Notes under the pieces: model-generated
Database searches by the model: none
The model's input: only the letters and a program-made list of their open reading frames with translations
Told to the model about the DNA's origin: nothing
Assembly: GCF_000226115.1 (NCBI RefSeq)
Contig: NC_016461.1
Location: forward strand, 1,116,001 to 1,180,000
Direction of reading: 5' to 3'
DNA length: 64,000 nt
Source: Thermothielavioides terrestris NRRL 8126
Taxonomy: Eukaryota > Ascomycota > Sordariomycetes > Sordariales > Chaetomiaceae
Position numbers and translations under genes: made by a program
In this document: positions 1-11,946 of the stretch, piece after piece
Layout of the letters: each line of letters opens with the position of its first letter
How positions within the stretch are numbered: the first letter of the stretch is position 1

Positions 1-2223
1 TCAAGTATCCCGGTGCCGAGGGAGGACAGAGGTGCCGAATACAGAATGCCGATGTGACCCTTCAAAGAACTTCGAAGCGAATGCACGGCTCGTCCGAGGT
101 GATTCGGCCAGCGATTGGACGGGGAGATGAAGAGAGGACGGCCGATGCAGTCCAAGCTCAGCCCAAAGTGAACAAGCAACCGCGTCCACCACCGAGTACA
201 GAGAAAGTTAAGAGAGTGACATATAGTTATACCGACAGTAAGGTGATACCAAAAGACAGGAACTGAACTCTAGGCCAGGGGAAAGAAGAAACGAAAGAGC
301 TACCAGAGCTCTGCTTCCACAGATGTCCTCCCGGGGACTGGTGAAGTTGGTCGGCTTGATCTTCAAAGAGGGTTGGAAGCTGGGAAGCGCCATGGCATAC
401 GAAGTACATCCTGGAGGTTTAATAGCCAACTGCCCGACGACCATGACCCTCCCGTGAAGTCAGGGGAGAATGGATGCTGGGGTGCGCTGGAGCTCCATTG
501 CATTGCAAGGGTATCTGCCACCAAGCTCGCCAGGGTTGCCATCCACGACTCCGTGTGACGGCACCGACTGCATCCTTGGGATGTGAATTGTACATAGGTA
601 CATACACAAGTACATGGCTGGGAATTTCGCGCCCGAGGCTCCTGAGGGAGTACAGCGTCAACCTGGAGATCCTCACGAGCCGTGTAGTGTAGCTCAACCA
701 ATGCCCGGCGAGGCATGGATCGCTCTCCGTCCTTGGTCGCCGCCAACGTCCCGAGGTGCCGGCTCAGTGTCCCAGCTAACTGTGCAAGGCAGTGTATGCA
801 TAAACTGGGCGCTGGAATCCCAGTCTCCGCCGGGGCTCGACGCGCCTGCTGAATCCTCGGCACCTGAGCGATGCAACCTCGGGAGCTTGTCCCCTCAGTT
901 TCCTCGTCACCCCTCAGCGTAGTGCAAGAAGGGACATCAACATCCATGTTGTCTGTCCTCTCACTGGAGGCAGCGGGAAGGAGCTTGTCTTGGCGTTTGG
1001 GTTTGCGAGTCTCACCATGCCTCCCCGAGGCTGGGGTCTGGAGGCGAGCAAAGCATTCGTCGTACACTATGTACTCCGTACCCACTTGCATACTGCGTAG
1101 CATCCTGGCCCGTGGGGCGCATCCCCGAGCAGCACGAGCGGGAAGCCCTGCAAATCTGCCGCCGGTTCTCAGCTCCACCAGGGGGTTTATCTGTGTTGTT
1201 CACCCTGCAACGGCACGCTGGAGCTTCGCTTGAGTAGCCGCATAAGGATCCAGCCTCTCGACGCTTGCCCTGTCGATGCAGAAAATGTTTGGAAACTTCC
1301 GGCGGCGAATTGGAGAGCGGCGTGGCCGTCCTAGCAGCATTCATTGACTCCGCAGAGATGTTGGGAATCCTGGCGCAAATCAAGCAGGGGCTCCAGCCAC
1401 TCTTCACCTCAATCACAGCTTCTGATGAGTCTCGGGTGCCTCGAGGCACGCAGTCGAGAAGTCGAGGAGCAGGTCTGGCTGAGACGGGCGCGGTCTCGAC
1501 GGTAACTTATCCACCTCCCCACCTGCAGGGCTGCCGACACCTCTGGAACCCCCGTACCCCCACATCCCTCTCTGGCTGGCGGCCGTCAACAAGCGCCGAA
1601 GCTGGCAGGTATCCAGCCTCTCAAACTGCCCGAGAAACTGCGGCGTTACAGTTTTCGTGTGCGGCGCACACGTATCGGAGCAAAGCTGAGATGAAACATG
1701 GCTTCGGCCCGCTGACGGGGGCAATCCCAAACGCGACCTCGCAGGACGGCCCGCTACCGTTTGAAGATGGTAGCACCTTGCTTCCATCACAAGCTTAACG
1801 AGTCTTGAGGTAAGAAAGATGCCAAAAGTCATGGGCAAGCCCATGAATAAGGGTGCTTTTTCGATTGTCTTGTTCTTCGGTGACAGCTCCATGCTCTCCA
1901 ATGCCGCGACGCCACAGGCGATTGCCGGGAGCTGATTTGTCGTCATGTAGTGTAACCGCGTAGCACTTCAGGGGGCAACGCGACACACCCATGCTTTCCA
2001 GGTTTCCTCATCTGGCTAGCTCGTTTTGTGCACCTCGATGGACAAGGTTGTTTTTGACTGTCACCACAGCTGCGGCATGAGCGGCACTTCGAACCTTTTG
2101 CGCCTTTGGGTATCCGTAGCTCCATCCTTGTGTTCTGACCGCCTAGCTCGTGCATCTGGCGGACGTCCTGGTCTGGTCCGACCCTCGGAATCGAGACAAA
2201 CCAGCGGCAAATCCCGCGATGCG
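1..2223. other. Intergenic, no supported gene
   Basis: Several overlapping open frames of up to about 270 codons occur on both strands. None shows a recognisable domain, a signal peptide or a consistent intron-exon pattern, and the two strands compete with frames of similar length. I see no RNA gene or mobile element here. The right part must hold the 3' UTR of the minus-strand RRP46 gene. Confidence 0.5.
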
Positions 2224-3112
2224 TTACTTCCAATGGAGATCCGCAGCCACTTTGGATTCCATTGTTGATTGAAGGAAGTGCCGCATATCCGGCCCACCGA
2301 CATCATCTTCGTCGAGCACCATCGCCATGCCCTCCTTTGGCCGTGCGGAGCGGCAGCAGATCCTCTTGGCGGTTTCGTAGACATCGTCCCAATCCCTTAC
2401 AGTGAAGTCACCCTCGCTCTCAGCAAGAAGCAGCTCATCGTGAGACGTGAACGCCAGCACATGTACCGAATGGGCCGTTTCGATGTCCCTCGGGGAAGGA
2501 TCTATAATGGTCTTCTTGTGGTCGCCTTGCTGCGCTACCGCGATGGCGGTGGCGGTAGCCGTTGCCCTCATCGGGACGGCCGCCGAAAGAAGGGCCAGGA
2601 CGGCGGTCTGAAGAAGCGCCGGCATAATGGAAAAATTCTGACCAGCGGATTAGGCCAAGAGCTCTGCTGGTCTAGTAAGGAAAAGGTCAGCGCACTCACT
2701 AGGCTCGCCTGCACAAGTTTGGTGTCGACATAGTCGTTCTCCGGAGAGTTCTCAACTTGGAGCACGATCTGGATGAGAGAGCGGGGGAAGTCCTTGACCA
2801 GAATGAGCTGCGAGAGAGAAGACTGCAGAATCGACTCTAGATGCCGTTCCCGGGTCCCTGTAGAGAGAGGTCAGTAGTGAGAAAGCGATGTTCTTGCAAG
2901 CGGCGCTGCGCAGGTTGCCCACCTCCCACCCCTGCCGCCGGGCGAACGATCACATCGACGTGTGCCTCGTATGCATGCTCGTCCCGCCGCTGAGCTTCAA
3001 TAGGTCCGTTTACCGAGCCCGTTACCGTGTATCCGGCGTGCGAGTATTTGGCAGACCCGTCCGCTCGAGGGAGAATCCCGAGCGCGGCCTCCGGTGCTGT
3101 CGTTGCTGTCAT
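2224..3112 (-). CDS. RRP46: Exosome complex component RRP46 (RNase PH-fold subunit)
   Basis: Three exons: 3112-2923, 2857-2700 and 2637-2224, with introns of 65 and 62 nt and phases 1 and 0. They encode 253 aa, a normal length for fungal Rrp46. The product should be one of the six RNase PH-like subunits of the 3'-to-5' RNA exosome core, acting in nuclear and cytoplasmic RNA processing and decay. Seen: an N-terminal RADGSA...GSVNGPIEAQRRDE strand-loop region, a central LPALLQTAVLALLSAA-like helix (read here as IMPALLQTAVLALLSAA) and a C-terminal DDV region, all typical of the family. The middle exon supplies RERHLES and the NDYVDTKLVQASL segment. Start: the in-frame ATG at 3112 gives the usual MTATT beginning; an upstream ATG at 3130 would add six residues. 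Eukaryotic Rrp46 is generally catalytically inert, so a scaffold role is inferred. It is divergent from RRD2 across 376 bp. Confidence 0.9.
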
Positions 3113-3488
3113 TCTTCTGGGAAAAGTCAAGGTTTTTGTGTTTGCAGTTGCGGTTTGGAGTCGCTTGAGTGTAGCCTCAACTCTGGTACCTGACCTGACC
3201 CACCTACCAAGGTAGGTAAGGTAAACTTACCGTACGGCAGCTGGTCGCTTCGATGTTCAACTGCAGGCGGAGAGCCCCGCATTTTCACCTTTGTTAACGT
3301 TAACGCGGTCAGTGAGCGCTGCAGCTGCAGGCAAACAGCCTAGCCGCCACTTACAGGGATGTTGGTGCAGTACACCATCTGGAGCTCCGCCTTCCTCTTT
3401 CAACCTCGAACTTGCAAGCCTCGTGTTGCAGCTCGCGCTATATCGAACAGACATCCGGACGATCTGACTCTATCAACGCATCTCGAAC
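3113..3488. promoter_or_regulatory. Divergent intergenic region, RRP46/RRD2
   Basis: This 376-bp space separates two head-to-head genes and must hold both promoters. At 3186-3233 it carries a run of GGTAC/TACC-type self-complementary words (for example ACCTACCAAGGTAGGT), followed by a GTTAACGTTAAC palindrome near 3295-3306. No individual factor-binding site can be assigned. Confidence 0.45.
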
Positions 3489-4823
3489 ATGACATCAGCG
3501 TCAACCACAGTGCCTGATGAAGCCGCGCAAAGCTCCACCGCGGCTAAGCCGTCACCCGCGCCAGGCCGGGGAATACCCAACCTGAAGGACCGGATTCCCA
3601 AACTGGAGCCCCGGCGTAGGAAGCCCGAGCCGTCAAACCCGATGCCAGTGCCGGAGACTCCGGCGGCACCTCCTCGGCCGGACCCTGCAACCCTCAAATT
3701 TACCGTGCCCAGCCGCAGGATCCTCTCCCCCAAGGACCACCAGCTCTTCCTGTCTTCGCCGACTTACAAGCTCATCCTGTCCTTCGTCTTCGGCCTCTCG
3801 GAATCAGTCCTCGACAAGCCCATCTCCTCCGTCAAGGACGCTGACCTCTCCCCCACTGTCAAGGCCATCCTCTCCATCCTGAATGAGACCGAAACCCTCT
3901 GCCAAGACACACCCCCGGACGACCAAGGCGGCTCTCGCTTCGGTAACAAAGCCTTCCGCGTCTTCGTCGACAAAGTGAAGCAGCGCTCTCCAACCTGGCA
4001 CACCACCTTGCTGAACCTCCCGAACCCATCCGCCGTTGCCGAACTTGGTGCCTACCTGACCCAGTCCTTCGGCAACCGCACCCGCATCGACTACGGCTCG
4101 GGCCACGAGCTCAACTTCATCATGTGGCTCCTCTGTCTGTACCAGCTGTCGCTGCTCTCGCGCGCCGACTTCCCCGCCCTCGTCCTGCGCGTCTTCGCCC
4201 GCTACCTGGCCGTCATGCGCCGCGTGCAGACCACCTACTATCTGGAGCCGGCCGGGTCGCACGGCGTGTGGGGGCTGGACGACTACCAGTTCCTGCCCTT
4301 CCTGTTCGGCGCCAGCCAGCTGGTCCACCACCCGTTCATCACGCCGCGCGCGATCCACCAGGAGCTGACGGTGGAGGAGTTCGGCGGCGAGTTCCTGTAT
4401 CTGGGCCAGGTCGCCTTCGTGAACAGCACCAAGACGGTGAAGGGGTTGCGGTGGCATAGTCCAATGCTGGACGATATTAGCAGTGCCAAGAACTGGGCAA
4501 AGATCGAGGGTGGGATGAGGCGTATGTTTGTGTCGGAGGTTCTTGGGAAGCTCCCGGTGATGCAGCACTTCTTGTTTGGCTCCTTGATCCCCGCCGCAGA
4601 AGGAATGAGCGAGCCACGGGAGGCGGGGGTCAAGGACGAGGAGGAGGAGGAGGACGGCGGCGAGGTTGAAGTGTTTGATGACAAGAACGGGGTAAGGCAT
4701 GTCCATCAGCAGAGCGGGTGGGGGGATTGTTGCGGGATTAAGGTGCCGAGTAGCATTGGTGCGGCCGAGGAGATGAAGAAGAGGGGAGTCGGAGAGCAGT
4801 TGAGGAGGATACCGTTTGACTAA
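3489..4823 (+). CDS. RRD2: Serine/threonine-protein phosphatase 2A activator 2 (PTPA family)
   Basis: A single exon of 444 aa. PTPA proteins are peptidyl-prolyl isomerase-like activators that help build active PP2A-type phosphatases. Seen: a Pro-rich disordered N-terminus (about residues 1-75), then the PTPA fold from the RRILSPKDHQLFLSSPTYK segment onward. Family blocks include GNKAFRVF, RIDYGSGHELNF, YYLEPAGSHGVWGLDDY, FLPFLFGASQL and the GGMRRMF region. An acidic E/D run follows, then the tail CCGIKVPSSIGAAEEM...LRRIPFD, which marks fungal RRD2 rather than RRD1. The ATG at 3489 is the first in frame and lies just after a stop-rich leader. No intron is needed. Confident about the family; the RRD2 rather than RRD1 call rests on the C-terminus. 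Confidence 0.93.
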   Translation: MTSASTTVPDEAAQSSTAAKPSPAPGRGIPNLKDRIPKLEPRRRKPEPSNPMPVPETPAAPPRPDPATLKFTVPSRRILSPKDHQLFLSSPTYKLILSFVFGLSESVLDKPISSVKDADLSPTVKAILSILNETETLCQDTPPDDQGGSRFGNKAFRVFVDKVKQRSPTWHTTLLNLPNPSAVAELGAYLTQSFGNRTRIDYGSGHELNFIMWLLCLYQLSLLSRADFPALVLRVFARYLAVMRRVQTTYYLEPAGSHGVWGLDDYQFLPFLFGASQLVHHPFITPRAIHQELTVEEFGGEFLYLGQVAFVNSTKTVKGLRWHSPMLDDISSAKNWAKIEGGMRRMFVSEVLGKLPVMQHFLFGSLIPAAEGMSEPREAGVKDEEEEEDGGEVEVFDDKNGVRHVHQQSGWGDCCGIKVPSSIGAAEEMKKRGVGEQLRRIPFD

Positions 4824-5602
4824 GGGGGGTGGGGGGCGGAGAGAAGTGGCTGGAGGGCCTTTGGGTGTGCCCAAACTCCTTGATGTGCACATGTAGCTTT
4901 ATGGTTTTCCGTCGAGGCGAAGGGCTAAACGGCGATTCTTCATGACAATACAAAGACTATGAATTCACCCAACTAACTCCTTCTGGCTATTGTCGAGTTC
5001 GCAGGCCGTACCAGCTCCAAGGGCAGACTCGCGTTCGGTCAAGAGCCCATCAACGGGACGGAGAAATGGCCAGGTGTGTTGACACTTCCCAAGCTCCGAC
5101 AAAGGTTTCGTCCCGAAGAGGGAGGTTATTAGTGGGTAGGTAGGTTTGTATTTGATGAAGCGAGGGCATCGACATCTGGGTGTTCCCGCGGTCACGGAGC
5201 CTGAACACCACCCACTGCCGCTGGTTTATTGGCCTGAGTAAGACGTAGTTACATTGACGCACAACTACCTAAATACCGACAATGCAATGCAAACCCATGT
5301 TGACCCCCCAGCCCAAGACTCCAGATTACGATACAGTCCCGGCATCCGCCCACGGCGCCTTGATGAATGCCGATGGAAAGGGGTATCTAAGCGACAAAAT
5401 CCACGGAACGCCTGCCAATGATGACTCTTGTCATAATGCCCGGATGAAGAAGGCGGAAAAAGGGACGAAAAAAAGGGAGAAGAAAAAGCCAACATGTCTG
5501 CGAATGGACAACAGCCGCCCCGAGGATGCATCTCCCGAAATATGCCCGTCCGCCCTCTTGTCGAACTTTACCCTTGGTGGTATGTATGTCCGGAGCTGGA
5601 TA
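4824..5602. other. Intergenic, convergent 3' ends
   Basis: This 779-bp space lies between the 3' ends of RRD2 (+) and the Ser/Pro-rich gene (-). No frame in it resembles a protein family, and no RNA gene or repeat of note was seen. It should hold both 3' UTRs and polyadenylation sites. Confidence 0.5.
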
Positions 5603-6592
5603 TCAGTCCTCCCATATCGTCTCCAAGTCTAGATCCTGTCGCCGCTCTGCACCGCACACGCTCCACCGCTTCCGCTTATCCCTGGAGCTGAAGCCGCTCA
5701 GTGTCCGGCCCCTGGTCGGCACATCCAGACTGCTCCTCCCCTTTACGTCGGCGCCCTCGGCAGCGTCCACCGCAGCTTTCAGCTGGGCTATCCTCTCGGC
5801 CTCGAGAGCGGCCTCTTCGGCGTCCGGTGAATCCGGGATAGTCTCGAGACTCGAAATACTGGGGCTCCTGGACCTGGCTGAGGTGGGTGTAGAAGGTACT
5901 GACGATGACGGGTATGCTGCAGAGTAGCCGTAGCTGCCCGAGAAGGAATCGTATTGTCGGTACGATGGCGAAATAGCAAGCGAAGAAGAAGAGGGCGTGG
6001 CCGGGGCCGCGACGGGGACTGAGCCGGTGCTGGCGTGGGCGACCTGGCAGAGCGGAGACGACGGTCGCCGCACCTTTTGCAATGTGGCAGCTGGCGCCAT
6101 GCTCAAGCTGAGGTTTGGCGAGCTGCTCCTCTCTGTTGATCTCCTCTCAGGGTCGAGGACAGAGACTCGGGTCGGCGAGGAAGGGAAGACCTCATCGACC
6201 GGCTTCCGCGGAATGCGGATCCGGCCCGGGGATCCGGAGGGGCTCTGCGGGCGTAACTGAGGGGAGTAAAGCAGGTGGCCAGTGGTCATCGTGCTCGGCA
6301 TGGATTGAGTGCGGGCCATGGGGGGCGCTAAGCTCGCTGCCGACCGCGACCTGGCGTGGTTACTAGACAACGGCGAGGATGCGCGGGGTCGGTAAGGGAG
6401 AGCGGCGGGCGGCATCCACGAGGTCGAGATGGGAGACGGCAGCGGCGGCTCGGTCGATCGGCGGATGGTGGGAGGCTTCCTTAAAACGTCGGATTCGGCA
6501 GTCCCGAGAGCCGCAGTTCCGGGCGGTCTCAAACTGGGAAGTGGCGACGGTCGAAACTCCTCCATCCGCTCTGTTTCGGGAACTGGCTCCAT
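5603..6592 (-). CDS. Uncharacterised Ser/Pro-rich fungal protein
   Basis: A single open frame; I start it at the internal ATG at 6592 (329 aa) because the sequence from MEPVPETERMEEF looks like a natural N-terminus. An upstream in-frame ATG at 6712 would give 369 aa. The product is dominated by Ser, Pro, Ala and Arg with many SP/TP pairs and is probably disordered. The exceptions are a predicted helical stretch rich in Ala and Glu (DAEEAALEAERIAQLKAAV) and a compact C-terminal motif with basic residues followed by WSVCGAERRQDLDLETIWED. That tail looks like the conserved part of a family found in filamentous ascomycetes, but this is from memory and no function is known to me. The SP/TP density suggests proline-directed phosphorylation. 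Gene reality is likely; function is unknown. Confidence 0.7.
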   Translation of the reverse strand: MEPVPETERMEEFRPSPLPSLRPPGTAALGTAESDVLRKPPTIRRSTEPPLPSPISTSWMPPAALPYRPRASSPLSSNHARSRSAASLAPPMARTQSMPSTMTTGHLLYSPQLRPQSPSGSPGRIRIPRKPVDEVFPSSPTRVSVLDPERRSTERSSSPNLSLSMAPAATLQKVRRPSSPLCQVAHASTGSVPVAAPATPSSSSLAISPSYRQYDSFSGSYGYSAAYPSSSVPSTPTSARSRSPSISSLETIPDSPDAEEAALEAERIAQLKAAVDAAEGADVKGRSSLDVPTRGRTLSGFSSRDKRKRWSVCGAERRQDLDLETIWED

Positions 6593-8357
6593 GTTGGCCG
6601 AGCGACGTGCTGCACTCGGGAAACCGGGCCTGTTACTCGGAAGTGCGCATGCGGACGAGATCAAAAGTGGCGGGTGTTGCTTCGGGAGGGCGAATGGTTT
6701 GAGGCGGGCCAATGCTAAATAAACAAGTCCGCTTCACGCAGATTCCGTTTGCAGTCGTCGGTGAAAGTGGTTGCCCGGCGTGGCCAGAACCGCGTGCGGG
6801 TTTGGGTTGGAGAACCAACGTGTCGAATTGGCAGGGTCACAAACACTCGTTATGTTGGTGCCGCGACCATGACCAATCTGGGTAGAAGGTGAAAAAGGCC
6901 GCTGCGGGAGCAGCTTGAGGACGGTGAGTCGAGGCCACGCAGCGGTTTGACAAAGGAAGGGAGGACAGGACGTCCCGACAGTTGACTGGCTCACAAGGCT
7001 CTGGTTCCGGGAAGGAAAGGATCGAGGCGGGGTCCCTGTTTCCAGTTAAAGGCGCCAATAACAGGTGCCGAGCAGTGGGCGAGCCTGCACGGCGGGAGAG
7101 ATTGTGGGGAGCAGGGGCGCTGATTGGAGCGCAACTTTGCAGGGAACCTGGAATCGGATCCTGTCAACCAGCAGGCCGTTCTTATTTTCGACCAAATTCA
7201 CGAGTACGAAGCGAACAGTCGACCGGTTCTCGACGGACGATAGTCATCAACTTGTGTGGCACTCAGTTCAACAAATACGGCCAGAGACACAAATGGTTCA
7301 TACGGCCCGAGACACAAAGGGTCTGGCCGAGTTCTTTAATACCTCGAGTTGCCGTCCGCAGGAGGCAAGTAGCTGGTCCAGCCTTTCGGATCGCGACGGT
7401 CCGTCTCCTCATCTCCGTCATGGCCTGCGCCACCGAGCCGAAAGGCCCGCGGAAGCAGGAGCAAAGATACATGGGGTCACGCAACTCTTTGTTTTCGTCG
7501 AATTCGGCTCGCAATGAGTCCGCTGAGTACTCCAGCCGATCTGTTGATGACCTCACGACTCGGCCCCTGTTTCACTGGGTTCGTGCTCGGCCGTTCAAAA
7601 CCGGCCGAGAGGACGCGATCACCAATTGCCGAGTTCAAGATAAACTCGCCCCAGAGGTCTGAGCATCGTCCCTCACCGAGAAGCCTAGATGGACTGGCAC
7701 TCCGCTAGGGTGTCAGATGCCTCGGAAGCCTTACGGTTTTTTTTTACTCATTACTGCGTAGTTGCCTTAGGTAAGGTACCTGACCTACCGTAGGTAGTAC
7801 CTTAGTTACCGTACAATTGGAAAGTCGTGGCGTTCTGAGCACAAGGACAAGACATGGCAAAATCTTTGACGATCACGATCAGCCTTCGATGCTATCTGGT
7901 TACCATCCAAGCTTGTAAGTAGTGTTCTCTGTCTAGCCCTTGAACAGCAAAGGTACGCTCGATATGAGGTCCGGTTCCGAGTAGTCCACGATCGTGAGTG
8001 GCAAAGTCCCTGAAGAGAAACTCAGGCCCAGTGTTGAGTGTGGACTATTTGTACAGTGTTACTCATACGCCGGGCTTGGCCTATGCTTCGTCAACCACCA
8101 TGAGGAAGTGCCATCAAGCTTTCTGCAGCTGTTGCCTGCCAGTTTCTGATCAGTTTCGTGGTTTCCGTGTCAAACCATCTTCTCCTTTCTTTCCATTTTT
8201 CAACGCATTTTCTTTTTCCCTTTTGCACTTTCTCTGAAGTCGCTGTATTTCAAAAGCGCACCTCATAAAAACGAACACTGACGGGCCATCTCCTCACACT
8301 GTCGGTCTCGGCTCAGGACTGAATATTTCGTGCGGCGGCTCGACACTCAGCCCAACC
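6593..8357. other. Intergenic, divergent
   Basis: About 1.77 kb separates the Ser/Pro-rich gene (-) from FAP1 (+). A frame of about 226 codons at 6982-7662 has no recognisable domain and no splice support. Seen: an imperfect local duplication of about 25 bp near 7270-7320 and a cluster of GGTACC/TAGGTA palindromic words at 7766-7806. The last 200 bp before FAP1 are pyrimidine-rich, as is common in fungal promoters. Confidence 0.45.
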
Positions 8358-11300
8358 ATGTCCGATGCGACGAGGACAGCCTCGCCAGATACCGCTCCTC
8401 ACCGAGGAAGACGGGGTCGCAGAGGGGGGTTCAGAAGAGGTCGTCACACTGGACCAGGTCAACCAGATGGGTCTGCCGAGGGGAGCCAGCAAGCACCCCC
8501 GCACCCGATCCAGAACCGTCCTGAACCAATTGTCGCCACTGCGAGCGGAACTGATGCTGCGACGTCTGCGCTGGATGACTTGCCCAGAAGGGGCCGAGAC
8601 GGCAGGGGGACGCAACGCCGCGGTGGGCGTGGGAGAGGTGCGGCCACTCAACGCTCCATTGTTGTATCGCATCGGGGCGGGCGAGCACCGCCTCCCAACA
8701 GGGGGGAAGGAGGCAGCAGCGTGCTCGGAGCTGGGCTACGTGCGACTGCTCCAGCGTTTATTCCGGGCCGGCCGATAGCCGCTTCCAGGTTCGTCTGCTT
8801 CCCCCGCATCCACGAGTGGTGCAACTCACAGGAATCGCAGCTCTGAGCAACAAGCGTTGGCTCCAGCTCAGCCGCGGCAAGTAGCTGCCGCGAGGGAGTT
8901 ACCCAAATCCACAGCAGCAGACCTACCCACCCGCATCCACGAGGATATCGACAACCGGCAGTACGAGTGTGTCATCTGCACAAACGAAGTGCTGCGGAAC
9001 TCCAAGGTGTGGTCTTGCTCCATTTGCTGGACCGTGACCCATCTTCATTGCGTGAAGAAATGGCACGCGAACGCCCCCAACCAGCCCGAGGGTTGGCGGT
9101 GTCCAGGCTGCAATTCCACCCTGACTGAGCAGCCTGGGCCCTACTCTTGCTGGTGTGGCAAGGAGACCGACCCTAAGCCGGTTGCTGGGCTCCCTCCCCA
9201 TAGCTGCGGCCAGACCTGCTCGAAATCCAGGGCGACGTGCCCGCACCCATGCACTCTGATGTGCCACGCAGGGCCTTGCCCGCCGTGCACGTTGATGGGT
9301 CCGAGCCAGACCTGCTTCTGCGGCAAGAGTACCTCGACTAAACGATGCAGCGAGACAGACTACGGGAATGGATGGAGTTGTCTGGAGCCTTGCGGCGACT
9401 TACTGGCCTGCGGCGAACACAACTGCACGAAGCCGTGTCACCCAGGACTCTGCGACGCCTGCGAGATACCGTTAGAGTCCACCTGTTATTGTGGGAAGGA
9501 GCAGCAAGAGATACCCTGCAATCGGCGTGGCGACGTTTTGGCCTCGTTCAACCACGGCCAATTGCCCGTCAACCAAGAGTTCTCCTTGGGCAAGTGGTTC
9601 CTGGGCTCGTTTCAGTGTGGCAACGTCTGCGGCCGCACATTCGACTGCGGAGCCCACGTCTGCGAGAAAGCCTGTCATCCACAGACTGAAGCGGCAGCCC
9701 ACTGCCCTTTCTCACCCGATGTTGTCACCCACTGTCCATGCGGTAAAACACCGCTCAATTCGATCCCCGCCGAGCCAAGGCGGTCTTGCCGGGATCCCAT
9801 TGCGCATTGCGACAAGCCATGCAATAAGGTTCTGGCTTGTGGTCATGCGTGCCTCAGCAAATGCCACACTGGTTCTTGCCCGCCTTGCACCCAGCACATC
9901 GAGATAACTTGCCGGTGCGGGAGGACAACGGCGAGCTCCGCGTGCCACCAAGGGCACGTTGAGCACCCGCTCTGCTTCCGTGTTTGCAGAGCTCAGCTTA
10001 ACTGCGGGCGGCATGAGTGCGGAGAACGCTGCTGCTCTGGCGACAAAAAGGCGGCTGAGAGGCGGAGACAGAAGCGGACCGCCAACGAAGATTATGAGCC
10101 GGAGCACATCTGCCTGCAGGTGTGCGGTCGCCAGCTCAAGTGCGGGAAGCACAAATGCCAGCAGCTATGCCACAAGGGGCCCTGCATGTCATGCCCCGAG
10201 GCTATTTTCGAGGAGATAAGCTGCTCCTGTGGGCGGACCGTCCTCCAGCCACCGCAGCCGTGCGGGACGAGACCGCCGGAGTGCCGATTTCCTTGTACGA
10301 GATCTCGTCCCTGTGGCCATCCGACTGTTCACCACCAGTGCCACCCTGACGATACACCATGCCCGAAGTGCCCATTTTTGGTGGAGAAGGCATGCATTTG
10401 CGGCAAGAAGATGTTGAAGAACCAGCCCTGTTGGTTCGAGGAGGCGCGCTGTGGTCTGCCGTGCGGGAAAAAGCTTAGATGCGGCGCTCATGAATGCAGA
10501 AAGCCGTGTCACAAGCCTGGCGAGTGCGAAGACGGCGACGCTTCAGGCTCTCATTGCTCCCAGCCTTGTGGAAAGGTCCGCAAGTCTTGCGAGCATACAT
10601 GCGCAGACCAGTGCCACGCGCCGTATCCCTGCAAGGAGGACAAGCCGTGCCAGTCAAAGACCTTCATAACCTGCCCCTGCCAGCGCCGCAAGCAGGAAGT
10701 TCGATGCCAGGCTACGAAAGCCAACCCGTGGCCTACCGGAGAATCGACTCTAAAGTGCGACGATGAGTGTCTTCGGCTCCAGCGGAACCAGAAGCTTGCT
10801 GAGGCTTTGAATATTGACACCGAGACGCACACGGACGACCATATTCCATATTCCGACACTACCCTCAAACTGTTCCGCGAAAACATGACTTGGGCCCAGG
10901 CACAGGAGCGCGAGTTCCGCGTCTTCGCTGCCGCACCAGAGGAAAAGCGCCTCCGGTTCAAACCCATGCCATCGCACCAGCGGGCATTCTTGCACGCCCT
11001 GGCTGAGGACTTTGGTCTCGACTCGGAAAGCCAGGATCCGGAACCGCATCGCCACGTGTGCATTTTCAAGACTCCCCGGTTTGTATCCGCCCCGCAGAAG
11101 ACGCTGGCTCAGTGTCTCCGGATAGCCAAGACAGCTTCCAACTTGGGGACCGGTGCTTCCCTCCTCACCACTAGGCCCCCTGCGGCCGCTTCTCGGCAGG
11201 AATCGCAGGCATGGAATGCATTGCTGCTCAACAGCCCGCGCTTCGGCCTGACCATTGACGAACTTGAAGCTGCGCTCGCCGGCGATCTAGCAACGGCCTC

Positions 11301-11946
11301 ACGAACCGGTCCCGCCCTGGTTTTCACGACGAACTTCCTGCCGTCCGACCAAGTACTCATCACAGCCACACCCAGCCTTGCCGCCTCGGCCGTTGCTGCC
11401 TCTCCCGCTCCCAGGCCACGAGCAGTCGAATCGGCGCTGGAGAGCTTGAAGCCTGCCGTCGCAAAGACTGTCTCGCGCCTTCGGCTTGCTGGCGCAGTCT
11501 CGCTGTGCCATGTCGATGCCTCGCGGAATATCACCCGGAGTGAAGGCGATGCGCATGCCGACGCCGGTGGATGGAGCGCCGTTGCGAGTCGTGGGTCGTG
11601 GCGAAAAGCGGCGAAACAGGCGCCGGGTGCGCAGCCACCGAGCCAGCTGCGTGCTCCGAGCGCGTTTGTTGCGTTGCGGAAGTCAGAGGTGAAGAGAAGT
11701 GTTGCTGCGCCGCAGCAAGAAGAGGATGTGGAAGAGGATTGGTTTACGGCAGCTGAGAAAGAAGAGAAGGAGGAGGGTGTGGGAGATGGTGGGAATGAGA
11801 ATGGGGGTAACCAGAACGGAGGGGTGGCAAATGAAGCGCTCGACGGTGTTGACGTTGATGAGGGAGCAGGCACTGGGGGGATTAAGCAGAACTCGGAGCA
11901 GGCTGGCGCGGAGCACGCTTCACATGCGGTCAGCGTTGATGTCTAA
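8358..11946 (+). CDS. FAP1: NF-X1-type zinc-finger protein (FAP1 homologue)
   Basis: Proposed exons are 8358-8788 and 8832-11946, giving 1181 aa. The 43-nt intron is inferred: the downstream frame has no ATG before a TTG at 8857, and joining the exons fuses an RGG/Pro-rich N-terminus to the zinc-finger region in phase. Seen: an Arg/Gly-rich start (residues about 15-40), a RING/PHD-like finger from about residue 190 (CVIC...CSIC...HLHCVKKW...CPGC), then a long series of NF-X1 repeats (CG-x-H-x-C-x3-CHxGxCPPC type). A probable R3H-type region follows (AFLHALAEDFGLDSESQ...), with a Glu/Gly-rich tail. NFX1 proteins are RING E3 ligases or transcription regulators; yeast Fap1 binds Fpr1 and confers rapamycin resistance. 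E3 activity is an inference. The exact first intron needs a transcript. Confidence 0.88.

Noticed and set aside
363..1178. Minus-strand open frame of 271 codons
   Set aside because: No domain, Cys/Arg-heavy irregular composition and competing frames on the other strand. No splice-consistent extension found.
6982..7662. Plus-strand open frame of 226 codons between two genes
   Set aside because: No recognisable motif and an internal sequence duplication; looks like chance openness in GC-rich DNA.
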